From an uncultured Collinsella sp. (GTDB taxonomy: Bacteria > Actinomycetota > Coriobacteriia > Coriobacteriales > Coriobacteriaceae), in assembly GCA_900768795.1 (NCBI GenBank), contig CAAGEH010000001.1, positions 1 through 64,000 of the forward strand: 64,000 bases of DNA, in the 5' to 3' direction. Within the stretch, counting starts at the first letter, position 1, and each line of letters starts with the position of its first letter. Below are positions 23,177 to 32,163 of the stretch, piece by piece. The notes beneath the pieces were generated by a model. That model did not search any database, was not told the DNA's origin, and saw only the letters and a program-made list of their open reading frames with translations. Position numbers and translations under genes: made by a program.

Positions 23177-23989
23177 ATGGACGGACACCCTGCCACGCAT
23201 ATCGACAACGAGACCCTCAACGTGATCGAGCAACGCTCGTCTACCCGCGCATTTACCAAGGACGCCGAGGGGCGCGCCCTTGCTCCTACCGACGGGCAGC
23301 GCGATGCGGTGCTTCATGCGGCGAGCCGTGCGCCCTCTGCAGGTGCCATGATGATGTATTCCATCATCGACATCCGCAAGCAGGAGACCCTCGATAAGCT
23401 TGCGGTGCTCTGCGATAGCCAGCCGATGATCGCGCATGCCCCGTGGGCGCTCGTGTTCGTGGTCGATTACGCCAAGTGGATCGACCTCTTTGAGCGTGCG
23501 GGCTGCTTTACGGATGAGTTTACCGCCCAATCAGGTAAAACGCCGAGGCGCGCCCCGGGTTTGGGCGAGTTCGCCATCGCGGCGCAGGACGCGGTGATCG
23601 CGGCGCAAAACGCGGTGATTGCCGCAGAGGCGGTCGGCCTCGGAAGCTGCTATATCGGGGACATCGTCGAGCATGCCGAAGACGTGGCAGAGCTCTTGCA
23701 TCTGCCCGAGCATACGGTCCCGCTCACCATGCTCATCTTGGGCACGCCTGCAAAGGATCGTGCTCCCATCGCGCATCCCGTCGAGAACCTCGTGATGCCC
23801 GAGCATTACCGAAGGGCCGATACCGCCGTGCTCGACGCGCAGATTGCCGAGATGGATTCGATGTTCAGGCCCCATGCCGTATGTGCCGGCGAGCGCGTGC
23901 GCGACATCTATACGCGTAAGCACACCAGTGAGTTTATGGCGGAGATGTGCCGTTCTGTGGAGATCTGGCTCAAGCGATGGGCGGGCTGA
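23177..23989 (+). CDS. Nitroreductase family FMN oxidoreductase
   Basis: 270 residues behind GAAAGGAAACC. IEQRSSTRAFTKDA near residue 18 is the FMN phosphate-binding start. APSAGAMMMYSIIDI and AVGLGSCYIGDIVEHAEDV are the other family blocks. NLVMPEHYRR, and MCRSVEIWLKRWAG at the C-terminus, extend beyond the core. Such enzymes reduce nitro compounds, quinones or flavins with NAD(P)H. In gut anaerobes they often act on drugs, but the substrate cannot be read from sequence. Single gene. Confidence 0.85.
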   Translation: MDGHPATHIDNETLNVIEQRSSTRAFTKDAEGRALAPTDGQRDAVLHAASRAPSAGAMMMYSIIDIRKQETLDKLAVLCDSQPMIAHAPWALVFVVDYAKWIDLFERAGCFTDEFTAQSGKTPRRAPGLGEFAIAAQDAVIAAQNAVIAAEAVGLGSCYIGDIVEHAEDVAELLHLPEHTVPLTMLILGTPAKDRAPIAHPVENLVMPEHYRRADTAVLDAQIAEMDSMFRPHAVCAGERVRDIYTRKHTSEFMAEMCRSVEIWLKRWAG

Positions 23990-24315
23990 GCCTTTCGCCT
24001 GCCGGTCTTCGTACCGTATGAATTGGTCCGCCGCAAAACCAGATTTTTCGTCGCAGATGCCGTTTTTGACGCCAAATATTGCAGCATCTTGCTGCTATGG
24101 CGGCATCCCGTTGGCAAAGCCCCATATTGCACATGCCGAGCGCAATGCCCCCTGCTGCATTCCATGAGCGCCCATCCGCATCCGAACCGCCTGGGCCCTC
24201 GCTCGCCGAAGTTCATTCAAACCGCAGCGCCGTCCCGCGCTTTTATACGGAGCAGCTGGGTAGAAAAGCCTTAAGTGGGCAGCGCCGTGCATGCGGCCAA
24301 AGCTGAGGAGGAGTC
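23990..24315. other. Gene-free stretch before rubrerythrin
   Basis: No gene of credible length and no clear hairpin or repeat was found, apart from the AGGAGGAG ribosome site of rubrerythrin at the right end. Confidence 0.5.
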
Positions 24316-24852
24316 ATGTCCAAATACGCGGGAACACAGACCGAGAAAAACCTTCAGGCGGCTTTTGCGGGCGAGTCGCAGGCGACCAACAAGTACACCT
24401 ATTTCGCCTCCGTCGCCAAGAAGGAAGGTTTCGAGCAGATAGCCGAAATCTTCCGCAAGACGTCGGCTAACGAGCAATATCACGCCAAGATGTGGTTCCG
24501 TGAGCTCGGGGGCATCGGCTCGACCACCGAGAACCTTGCCGCTGCGGCGGACGGAGAAAACTATGAGTGGACCGACATGTACGAGGGCTTTGCAAAGACG
24601 GCCGAGGACGAGGGCTTCCATGAGCTCGCCGTTAAATTCCGTCAGGTCGGTGCCATCGAGAAGCATCACGAGGAGCGTTACCGCGCCCTGCTCCACAACG
24701 TCGAGACCGCCGAGGTTTTTGAGAAAAGCGAGGTCAAGGTGTGGGAGTGCCGTAACTGCGGACATATCGTGGTAGGTACCAAGGCGCCCGAGATCTGCCC
24801 GGTCTGCAACCATCCGCAGGCGTATTTCGAGGTCAGTGCCGATAACTTCTAA
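24316..24852 (+). CDS. Rubrerythrin
   Basis: 178 residues behind GAGGAGG. The N-terminal ferritin-like domain has the diiron ligands in AFAGESQATNKYTYF, SANEQYHAKMWF, AEDEGFHELAVKF and EKHHEERYRALL. The C-terminal rubredoxin domain has CRNCGH and CPVCNHPQAYF. Rubrerythrin reduces hydrogen peroxide in anaerobes. Here it is a single gene with its own terminator. Flavodiiron protein (37644) and rubredoxin (43588) are likely partners in the same defence. Confidence 0.93.
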   Translation: MSKYAGTQTEKNLQAAFAGESQATNKYTYFASVAKKEGFEQIAEIFRKTSANEQYHAKMWFRELGGIGSTTENLAAAADGENYEWTDMYEGFAKTAEDEGFHELAVKFRQVGAIEKHHEERYRALLHNVETAEVFEKSEVKVWECRNCGHIVVGTKAPEICPVCNHPQAYFEVSADNF

Positions 24853-24876
24853 GCAATAAGCGCGCGCCTTGCGCTG

Positions 24877-24916
24877 CCGGGGCAGTTTTCCGTTGGGAAA
24901 ATTGTCCCGGTTTTTT
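24877..24916 (+). terminator. Strong terminator after rubrerythrin
   Basis: CCGGGGCAGTTTTCC pairs with GGAAAATTGTCCCGG around GTTG, followed by six T. Confidence 0.9.
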
Positions 24917-24997
24917 GTTGGCGCCAAACACTGCTACGATGTTTTGCGGACTTTTGATGTGAGAGATCTATCCAACATGGGAGATGCAGCCGTGACC

Positions 24998-26218
24998 ATG
25001 CGCACCGATGATTTTGATTACAACCTTCCCGAGGAGCTTATTGCTCAGGAGCCAGCCGATCCGCGTGACTCCTGTCGTCTGCTCGTGCTCGACCGTCGCG
25101 GGAGCGACGCGTCGGACGCTGTGGCGCTGGAGCACGGAGGCACTGTGGAGCACCGTATTTTCCATGACGTCATTGACTATATCGAGCCGGGCGACCTGCT
25201 CGTCATCAACAAGACCCGCGTGATGCCCGCGCGCCTGATGGGACGCAAGGCGGAGACGGGCGGCGTTGTCGAGACGCTGCTGCTCAAGCGCCGCGAGGAC
25301 GTGGATGCTCTGGGGCATGTATGGGAGTGCCTGGTTAAGCCCGGCAAGCGCCTCAAGCCCGGCGCGAAGATCGAGTACCGCGCCGGTGGTGCCCATGCCC
25401 CCGAGTCGGCGCCCGTGGTGCTTACGGCAGAGGTAACGGATTACGTCGAGGACAGCCGTGGCGGGCGCCTCGTGCACTTTGAGCCCCAAGGGACCGATCC
25501 GGCAACGGGTGAGCTGCGCTCGCTCGATGACGCGATTCACGCTGCCGGCCACGTGCCGCTGCCGCCCTACATCACCAAGTACGAGGGCGATCCCGAAAAG
25601 TATCAGACAGTCTATGCCATGCACGAGGAACACTCGGCTGCAGCGCCCACGGCTGGCCTGCACTTCACGCCCGAGCTCATGAAGCGTATCGAGGACAAGG
25701 GTGCGCGTTTTGCCGCTGTCGAGCTCGAGGTCGGTATCGATACGTTCCGTCTGGTCGAAGAGGACGATCCCACCCAGCATGTGATGCATACCGAGCGCTA
25801 TCATGTGTCGCCCGAGGTCGTCGACGCAGTGCACGCCACCAAGGCGGCTGGCCATCGCGTCATCGCCGTGGGTACCACCGCCGTGCGCTCACTCGAGAGC
25901 GCCTTCGACGCGGACGCCCCAGTATCTGAACCGCCGGTCACCGCCCGCTACTTCGAGGGCCGTACGGACGGTGCCGATACGCTTGGACGTGGCGACATCA
26001 CGGTGCACGAGAACGCGACCACGCAGCTCTACCTCATGCCGGGCAGCACCTATCATGTGGTCGACGCGCTCATCACCAATTTCCATGTCCCGCGCTCCAC
26101 GCTCATGATGCTTGTCTCTGCGCTTGCGAGCCGTGACCAGATCATGGATGCCTATGCCCAGGCGATCAAGGAGCGCTACCGCTTCTTCAGCTTCGGTGAC
26201 GCGATGCTGATCCAGTAG
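24998..26218 (+). CDS. queA: tRNA preQ1(34) S-adenosylmethionine ribosyltransferase-isomerase QueA
   Basis: 406 residues from ATG 24998, which gives the usual family start MRTDDFDYNLPEELIAQEP; an earlier in-frame ATG at 24977 adds seven residues. Family blocks: DLLVINKTRVMPARLMGRK, HVPLPPYI, EEHSAAAPTAGLHFT and ITNFHVPRSTLMMLVSA. The enzyme transfers and isomerises the ribosyl part of SAM onto preQ1 in tRNA, between Tgt and QueH. An insertion around residues 25-40 is Asp/Ala-rich. Single gene. Confidence 0.93.
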   Translation: MRTDDFDYNLPEELIAQEPADPRDSCRLLVLDRRGSDASDAVALEHGGTVEHRIFHDVIDYIEPGDLLVINKTRVMPARLMGRKAETGGVVETLLLKRREDVDALGHVWECLVKPGKRLKPGAKIEYRAGGAHAPESAPVVLTAEVTDYVEDSRGGRLVHFEPQGTDPATGELRSLDDAIHAAGHVPLPPYITKYEGDPEKYQTVYAMHEEHSAAAPTAGLHFTPELMKRIEDKGARFAAVELEVGIDTFRLVEEDDPTQHVMHTERYHVSPEVVDAVHATKAAGHRVIAVGTTAVRSLESAFDADAPVSEPPVTARYFEGRTDGADTLGRGDITVHENATTQLYLMPGSTYHVVDALITNFHVPRSTLMMLVSALASRDQIMDAYAQAIKERYRFFSFGDAMLIQ

Positions 26219-26452
26219 AATTCACATTTAGCGGGATTTGCGTTTTCGCACTGCCGCGGCAGCGACATGGAGCGCACGCGGCGAAGCGTTGCGCGTGCGC
26301 AATGGACATCGCAGACATCTCGTATGCATGAAAAACGCCGCTGCAGGCAGATGCTTGCGGCGGCGTTTCGCGTATCGGTGGATTCGGATCGCGCCGATGT
26401 CGAGCCGTGCGGGCACGACACCTCGCTCATGAACGCGGGGTCGCGCGGGGAC

Positions 26453-27448
26453 CTACTTCTTGATCCAGCTGAACATGGAGCGGATCTTGGCACCCGTCTT
26501 CTCGATGGGATGCTCGTTGATGGCCTCGCGCTGCTCGAGCAGCCACTTGTGGCCGTTGTTGCAGTCGTCCACGAACTCCTGGGCAAAGCTGCCGTCCTGG
26601 ATGCGTGCGAGGATCTCCTTCATCGCGCGGCGGCTCTCCTCGTTGATGACCTTGGGGCCGGCGTAGTACTCGCCGTACTCGGCGGTGTTGGAGATGGAGT
26701 AGTTCATGAAGTGGATGCCGCTCTCGTACATGAGGTCGACGATCATCTTCATCTCGTGGTAGACCTCGAAGTAGGCGAGCTCCTCGGGGTAGCCTGCCTC
26801 GGTCAGGGTCTCGAAGCCGGCCTTGATCATCTCGACGAGGCCGCCGCAGAGAACGGCCTGCTCGCCGAAGAGGTCCTCCTCGGTCTCATCCTTGAAGGTC
26901 GACTTGATGATGCCGGAACGCGCACCGCCCAGACTCCAGGCGTAGGAGAGGGCGATATCCCAAGCGTCACCGGTGGCGTCCTGGTACACGCATGCCAGGT
27001 CGGGCACGCCTGAGCCCTCGGTGTACTGACGGCGGACGATGTGGCCGGGGCCCTTGGGGGCGATCATGATGACGTTGACGTCCTCGGGGGCCTTGATGTA
27101 GCCGTAGTGGATGTTGAAGCCGTGGGCGAAGCAGAGCGTGTCGCCGGCCTCGAGGTTGGACTCGATGAACTCCTTGTAGACGGCGGGCTGCGTCTCGTCC
27201 GGGGTAAGGATCATGATGACGTTCGCCTCTTTGGCGGCGGTGGCCATATCGGTCACCTTGAGGCCTGCCTCGCGGGCCTTGTCGGCGGAGGAGGAACCCT
27301 CGCGCAGGCCGACGCGCACGTCGCAGCCGGAGTCCATGAGGTTGAGCGCGTGGGCATGGCCCTGCGATCCATAGCCGATGATGGCGACCTTCTTGCCCTG
27401 GATGATGCTGGGGTCGCAGTCTTTCTCGTGGTAAATCGTTACAGCCAT
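26453..27448 (-). CDS. ilvC: Ketol-acid reductoisomerase
   Basis: 331 residues, the short class I form. The NADPH-binding loop is VAIIGYGSQGHAHALNLMDSG near residue 20. The metal and catalytic residues lie in DLMYESGIHFMNYSISNTAEYG and CGGLVEMIKAGFE. It converts acetolactate or acetohydroxybutyrate to the dihydroxy acids of valine and isoleucine synthesis. Last of the ilvD-ilvB-ilvN-ilvC series, with a 152-bp gap after ilvN that may hold an extra promoter. Confidence 0.95.
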   Translation of the reverse strand: MAVTIYHEKDCDPSIIQGKKVAIIGYGSQGHAHALNLMDSGCDVRVGLREGSSSADKAREAGLKVTDMATAAKEANVIMILTPDETQPAVYKEFIESNLEAGDTLCFAHGFNIHYGYIKAPEDVNVIMIAPKGPGHIVRRQYTEGSGVPDLACVYQDATGDAWDIALSYAWSLGGARSGIIKSTFKDETEEDLFGEQAVLCGGLVEMIKAGFETLTEAGYPEELAYFEVYHEMKMIVDLMYESGIHFMNYSISNTAEYGEYYAGPKVINEESRRAMKEILARIQDGSFAQEFVDDCNNGHKWLLEQREAINEHPIEKTGAKIRSMFSWIKK

Positions 27449-27600
27449 GTCGCTTGTCTCCTTAGAAATCGTTATCGATGTGACATGTGCGCCCCGTTTG
27501 GGGCATATCTATTCGCCTTGCGGCGGATAAACCGATGGAATGGTGGCGGCATTATGCGGGCGATGCCGGGCATCGGGCACACGAGCCGCCGTGCGCCCGG

Positions 27601-28098
27601 TTAGGCCTCGTGGTCGCGCGACCCGCGCGACATCGCGATCTTGCCGGTGCGCGTGAGCTGGCGGATGCCGTAGCCGCGGAAGAGGTCCTCCATGGCGTCG
27701 AGCTTTGACGATGCGCCCGTCGCCTCCACGGTGAGCGTGTGCTTGCCCACGTCGACCACCTTGGCGCGGAACACGTTGGCGATCTCGATCACCTCGTGGC
27801 GGCGTTCGGGCGTGACGAGCACCTTGAAGAGTACGAGCTCGCGCTCGATGGCGTCCGCCTCGGTGAGGTCCGAGATCTTAAAGACGCTGACGAGCTTGTG
27901 CAGCTGCTTGGTAATCTGCTCGAAACCGACTTCGTCCGCTTCCACGATGATGGTCATGCGCGAGAGCGTCTCGTCCTCGGTGGGAGCGACGGTGAGCGAC
28001 TCGATGTTGAACCCGCGGCGCGAGATCATGCCGGTGACGCGCGATAGTACGCCGCTCTTGTTCTCGACGAGAACGGACAGGATGTGCTTCATGCTCAC
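27601..28098 (-). CDS. ilvN: Acetolactate synthase small regulatory subunit
   Basis: 165 residues. An N-terminal ACT domain (HILSVLVENKSGVLSRVTGM, RRGFNIESL) is followed by the C-terminal ALS_ss domain (ERELVLFKVLVTPERRHEV). It binds valine and tunes the catalytic subunit. Its start overlaps the ilvB stop by 4 bp, so the subunits are translationally coupled. Confidence 0.93.
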   Translation of the reverse strand: MSMKHILSVLVENKSGVLSRVTGMISRRGFNIESLTVAPTEDETLSRMTIIVEADEVGFEQITKQLHKLVSVFKISDLTEADAIERELVLFKVLVTPERRHEVIEIANVFRAKVVDVGKHTLTVEATGASSKLDAMEDLFRGYGIRQLTRTGKIAMSRGSRDHEA

Positions 28099-29945
28099 TC
28101 GTCTCCCTTCTTGGGGCCAAAGCCCTTCTCGCTCACGCGCACGCCGCCCAAGGTGACGTCGAGCGCGCCGATGATGTCATCGATGGGGGCGCCGGGGGCG
28201 ACCATCGGGTAGACCGTCTGGTCGATGGGAATCTGCACGTCAAGCAGATAGGGGCCCTTGGCGGCGAGCATTTTGTCGAGTGCCTCGTCGACCTCTTCGG
28301 GCTTGGTGATGCGCGCGGCCTCCCAGCCGTAGGCATCTGCGAGCTTGACGAAATCGGGGTTGGGTGCGAGCTCGGTGAACGAGTAGCGTTCGTTGTAGAA
28401 CAGGCGCTGCCACTGATGGACCATGCCGAGTGCACGGTTGTCCATGATGAGCACCTTGACGCCGATTCCGTTGATGGCGGCCGTCGCCATCTCCTGCGAG
28501 TTCATCTGGAACGATCCGTCGCCCGCCACGCAGACGACCTCGTTCTCGGGGCATCCTACCTTGGCGCCGATGGCGGCGGGGAAGCCGAACCCCATGGTGC
28601 CGAGGCCGCCGCTCGAGAGGAACGTGCGCGCATGCTCGCGGTGGATGTTCTGGTGCGCCCACATCTGGTGCTGACCGACCTCGGTCGTGACGATCGAGGC
28701 CTCGGGGTCGAGCTTGTCGGAGAGGTGCGCGAGCACGACCTCGGGCGCGATGGCGCCGGGGTAGTCCTTGAAGTCGTCGGTGTAGAGCGGCCAGCGGTCG
28801 CGCCACTCGTTCACGCTCTTGACCCAGGCGTCATCGTTGGGTTTGGCGCCCGTTTTGTCCAGGCGCTCGTTGATGGCGCCGAGAACGACCTTGGCATCGC
28901 CGACGATGGGCACGGCGGGGTCGATGATCTTGCCGATCTCCGCCGGGTCGATATCGATATGGATTACCTTGGCATGCGGGGCGAACTCGTCGACCTTGCC
29001 GGTCACGCGGTCGGAGAAGCGCGCGCCCACGGCGATGAGCAGGTCGCATTCGGTGACCGCCATGTTCGCGTACTTGGATCCGTGCATGCCGACGGGACCG
29101 AGGTTCAAGGGGTTGGAGCAGCGCATGGCCCCTTTGCCCATGAGCGAGGTGACCACGGGGATCTGCATGCGCTCGGCAAGCTCGGTGAGCTCGGCGCACG
29201 CATGGCTGCTCACGATGCCGCCGCCTGCATAGATGAGCGGGCGCTTCGATTCCTGAATGCAGCTTACCGCCTGGCGCACCTGCTTGGCGTTGCCCTTGTA
29301 TGTGGGGCGGTAGCTCGGCAGATTGATCTTGTCGGGGTAGTTGAACACCATCTCGGCGCTCGACAGGTCGCTCGGGATATCGATGAGCACGGGGCCGGGA
29401 CGTCCGGTCGAGGCGATGTAGAACGCCTCGCGAAATGTTCGCGTGAGGTCATCGGTCGACTGCAGGAGAAAGCTGTGCTTGACCACGGGCATGGTGATGC
29501 CCACGATATCGGATTCCTGAAACGCGTCGGTGCCGATGACGCCGCGCGTGACCTGGCCGGTGATGATGACCATGGGGACGGAGTCCATGTAGGCGGTGGC
29601 GATGCCCGTCACCGTGTTGGTGGCGCCGGGTCCCGATGTGACGAGCACCACGCCGACCTTGCCGGTCGCACGCGCGTAGCCGTCGGCCATATGCGTGGCG
29701 CCCTGCTCGTGGCGGGCGAGTACATGGTGGATCTTCTTGCTGTCGTAGAGCGCATCGTAGATCTTGATGGCCTGACCTCCGGGGTAGCCGAAGATGGTGT
29801 CGACGCCCTCGGCCTCGAGGCTGGCGATAACCGCCTGCGCGCCCGTCATGGTCTTGCCCTCATGCTCGGTGGTGGAGCCCGGTCCGAAGGGGCGCCCTTC
29901 TATCGCGCGCTGGCGCATCGCGATCTTCTCTTCGAGTGTCGTCAT
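28095..29945 (-). CDS. ilvB: Acetolactate synthase large catalytic subunit
   Basis: 616 residues. The thiamine-diphosphate enzyme fold is complete: GYPGGQAIKIYDAL with the following HVLARHEQGATHMADGYAR (catalytic Glu), VLVTSGPGATN, and the cofactor motif GDGSFQMNSQEMATA ending in ILIMDN-like KVLIMDN. It forms acetolactate or acetohydroxybutyrate from pyruvate. The N-terminus has about 35 extra residues before the family core. Overlaps ilvD and ilvN by 4 bp each. Confidence 0.94.
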   Translation of the reverse strand: MTTLEEKIAMRQRAIEGRPFGPGSTTEHEGKTMTGAQAVIASLEAEGVDTIFGYPGGQAIKIYDALYDSKKIHHVLARHEQGATHMADGYARATGKVGVVLVTSGPGATNTVTGIATAYMDSVPMVIITGQVTRGVIGTDAFQESDIVGITMPVVKHSFLLQSTDDLTRTFREAFYIASTGRPGPVLIDIPSDLSSAEMVFNYPDKINLPSYRPTYKGNAKQVRQAVSCIQESKRPLIYAGGGIVSSHACAELTELAERMQIPVVTSLMGKGAMRCSNPLNLGPVGMHGSKYANMAVTECDLLIAVGARFSDRVTGKVDEFAPHAKVIHIDIDPAEIGKIIDPAVPIVGDAKVVLGAINERLDKTGAKPNDDAWVKSVNEWRDRWPLYTDDFKDYPGAIAPEVVLAHLSDKLDPEASIVTTEVGQHQMWAHQNIHREHARTFLSSGGLGTMGFGFPAAIGAKVGCPENEVVCVAGDGSFQMNSQEMATAAINGIGVKVLIMDNRALGMVHQWQRLFYNERYSFTELAPNPDFVKLADAYGWEAARITKPEEVDEALDKMLAAKGPYLLDVQIPIDQTVYPMVAPGAPIDDIIGALDVTLGGVRVSEKGFGPKKGDE

Positions 29946-31618
29946 CCGACATACGCCCCCTTATCTGCGCTGGAAACGAGTCGTGCGTACTTTGCGAGCA
30001 CGCCGTGGTTGTGTTTGGGTGCGGGCGCCACGAAAGCGGCACGGCGCGCGGCCATCTCCTCGGGGGAGACGTCGACGTCGAGCTTGCCGTTCTCGATATC
30101 GACGCAGACTATGTCGCCTTCCTCGATGAGCGCGATGGGACCACCGGCCGCCGCCTCGGGGCTCACGTGACCGATGCAGCCGCCCTTGGATGCACCGGAG
30201 AAACGGCCGTCGGTGATGAGCGCCACGCTCGTGGAAAGTCCCATGCCGCAGATGGCGGAGGTGGGGGTGAGCATCTCGCGCATGCCGGGGCCGCCCGCGG
30301 GGCCCTCATAGCGGATGACCACGACGTCGCCGGGCTTGATCTTGCCGCCGAAGATCGCCGCACAGGCCTCTTCCTCGGAGTTGAAGCAGCGCGCGGGGCC
30401 GGTGTGCCGCATCATCGACGGATCGACCGCAGCCTTCTTGACGATGCCTCCGTCGGGCGCGATGTTGCCGTGGAGCACTTTGAGGGCGCCCACGGTCGAG
30501 AAGGGGTTGTCATGCGTGCGCACGACTTCGCCATCGGCGGGCTTGCTGCAGCGCTCGAGGTACTCGGGCATCGTTCCCATGCAGGTGAGGGCGCTCGTGT
30601 CGAGCAGGTCGAGCTCGGCGAGCTCATGCATGACCACGGGCACGCCGCCCACTGCGTACAGGTCGATGAGCGGGCGCGGGCCGGAGGGCTGCAGCTTCAC
30701 GAGGTGCGGGGTGCGTGCGCTCGCCGCATCCCAGTCGTCCATGGTGATGGGGCAGCCCGCCTCTTGCGCGATGGCGGTGAGGTGCAGCACTGTATTGGTG
30801 GAGCCTCCGAAGGCCATGTCGCCCTCCATGGCGTTGTGGATGGCGGCGGGGGTGATGATGTCCTTGATGCAGATGTTCTTCTCGAGCAGCTCCATGACCT
30901 TCATGCCCGCGTGCTTTGCGAGGCGCAGACGCTCGGAGTAGACGGCGGGGACGGTGCCGTTGCCGGGAAGGGCTATGCCCAGGGCCTCGCAGAGACAGTT
31001 CATCGAGTTGGCGGTGAACATGCCCGAGCAGGAGCCGCAGGTGGGGCATGCGGAATTCTCGAGGTACTTGAGGCCGTCTTCGCTCATGGTACCCGCCTGG
31101 ACCTGGCCGACGCCGTCGAAGAGCGAGTTGAGGTCCGTGGTGGGGCCGGAGGTGCAGCCGCGCTGATGACCGGGAAGCATGGGGCCGCCCGAGACGAAAA
31201 CGGTCGGGACGTTCACGCGCAGCGCGCCGAGCACCATGCCCGGAACGATCTTGTCGCAGTTGGGGATGCACACGGCGGCATCGAACTGATGCCCGTGCAT
31301 GGCGATCTCGAAGCTGTCGGCGATGGTCTCGCGCGAGACCAGGCTGTAGTGCATGCCGTCGTGGTTCATGGCGATGCCGTCGCAGACGCCGATGGTCGAG
31401 ATCTCAATGGGCACGCCGCCGGCCATGTAGACGCCGGCCTTTACCGCCTCGGCGATTTTGTCGAGGTTGTTGTGTCCGGGAATGATGTCGTTGCGGGAGT
31501 TGAAGATGGCGACGAGCGGACGTTCCATCTCCTCGTCGGTGAGTCCGTCTGCCTTGAGCAGGCTGCGGTGGGGGGCTCGGGCCAGACCGCGCTTGATGGC
31601 ATCGCTTCGAAGCTGCAT
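29942..31618 (-). CDS. ilvD: Dihydroxy-acid dehydratase
   Basis: 558 residues from ATG 31618, preceded by GAGAAGG; the frame stays open further upstream through the leader but has no ribosome site there. Cluster cysteines are in IPNCDKIVPG and SACPTCGSCSGMFTANSMN. The C-terminus has GPAGGPGMREM and GRFSGASKGGCIGHVSPEA. It makes the 2-keto acids of valine and isoleucine and carries an oxygen-sensitive iron-sulfur cluster. First gene of the ilv operon, behind a leader of about 275 nt. Confidence 0.94.
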   Translation of the reverse strand: MQLRSDAIKRGLARAPHRSLLKADGLTDEEMERPLVAIFNSRNDIIPGHNNLDKIAEAVKAGVYMAGGVPIEISTIGVCDGIAMNHDGMHYSLVSRETIADSFEIAMHGHQFDAAVCIPNCDKIVPGMVLGALRVNVPTVFVSGGPMLPGHQRGCTSGPTTDLNSLFDGVGQVQAGTMSEDGLKYLENSACPTCGSCSGMFTANSMNCLCEALGIALPGNGTVPAVYSERLRLAKHAGMKVMELLEKNICIKDIITPAAIHNAMEGDMAFGGSTNTVLHLTAIAQEAGCPITMDDWDAASARTPHLVKLQPSGPRPLIDLYAVGGVPVVMHELAELDLLDTSALTCMGTMPEYLERCSKPADGEVVRTHDNPFSTVGALKVLHGNIAPDGGIVKKAAVDPSMMRHTGPARCFNSEEEACAAIFGGKIKPGDVVVIRYEGPAGGPGMREMLTPTSAICGMGLSTSVALITDGRFSGASKGGCIGHVSPEAAAGGPIALIEEGDIVCVDIENGKLDVDVSPEEMAARRAAFVAPAPKHNHGVLAKYARLVSSADKGAYVG

Positions 31619-31689
31619 ACCTTCTCGCTTTCTCGCTACGCTGATAGATAACGGTGTGGTGAGAAAACGCGAGAGGGAAAGCGAGGCTT

Positions 31690-31880
31690 TTACTCGATGC
31701 CCGTGACGGTAGGCTGCCGGCCCTAAGATACTTGAGTTGCCGACTCCGCGCGGGGTCTCCGCCGGTCGGTCGCGTTCGCTTGAGGCTGCTCGAGGGAATG
31801 TTCGGGGCCGTCCACCGCAGGTTCTCAGTGCCACCTGCTTGCTGTGGGATGGATGGGGCTCCTACTCGCCCTGTCATCGC
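31690..31880 (-). promoter_or_regulatory. Structured ilv leader, T-box riboswitch candidate
   Basis: Read on the minus strand, GACAGGGCGAGTAGGAG (31857-31875 region) resembles the 5' base and AGTA motif of T-box stem I. AGCAAGCAGGTGG with CTGAGAACCTGC resembles the stem I apical region. CCGAACATTCCC could be a specifier loop with an Ile codon. CGGCGGAGACC and CCGCGCGG follow. A canonical TGGNACC box is not seen, so the call is uncertain. A translational T-box as in actinobacterial ileS, or another amino-acid-responsive leader, would fit this operon. Confidence 0.4.
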
Positions 31881-31899
31881 ATTTAACTCAGTTGAGGGT

Positions 31900-31905
31900 A
31901 CTATA
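31900..31905 (-). promoter_or_regulatory. Minus-10 box of the ilv operon promoter
   Basis: TATAGT on the minus strand, with TTGTTT about 16-17 bases upstream. This would start the transcript near 31893 and give the long ilvD leader. Confidence 0.45.
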
Positions 31906-32070
31906 GCCGAAACCGCTACGAAACAAAGAAGAATTTTGAAACGGGGGCATTCTGCCAGTAAACGCGTTTACATTCATAGTTCGTGCACATTTTGGTACGT
32001 TCCGTACGTTTATTCACAGGTATGCGGACGGCTGCCCCTTAAGCTTTTGCACGTATACCCTCTGAAGTGC

Positions 32071-32110
32071 AAAACCCTTCTGCGACCCGAAGGCGCAAGA
32101 AGGGTTTTTG
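32071..32110. terminator. Terminator after ilvA
   Basis: AAACCCTTCT pairs with AGAAGGGTTT with T-rich DNA on both sides, so it can work in both directions. The stretch 31910-32070 holds no gene. Confidence 0.75.
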
Positions 32111-32163
32111 CGTTGACTTATTCGGTTTTGGGCAGCGGCCATCGGGCTGCGCCCTCAAAAAGG

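Noticed and set aside
23990..24315. Possible small genes in the gap before rubrerythrin
   Set aside because: Frames of 60-107 residues on both strands overlap each other, lack ribosome sites and show no recognisable composition.
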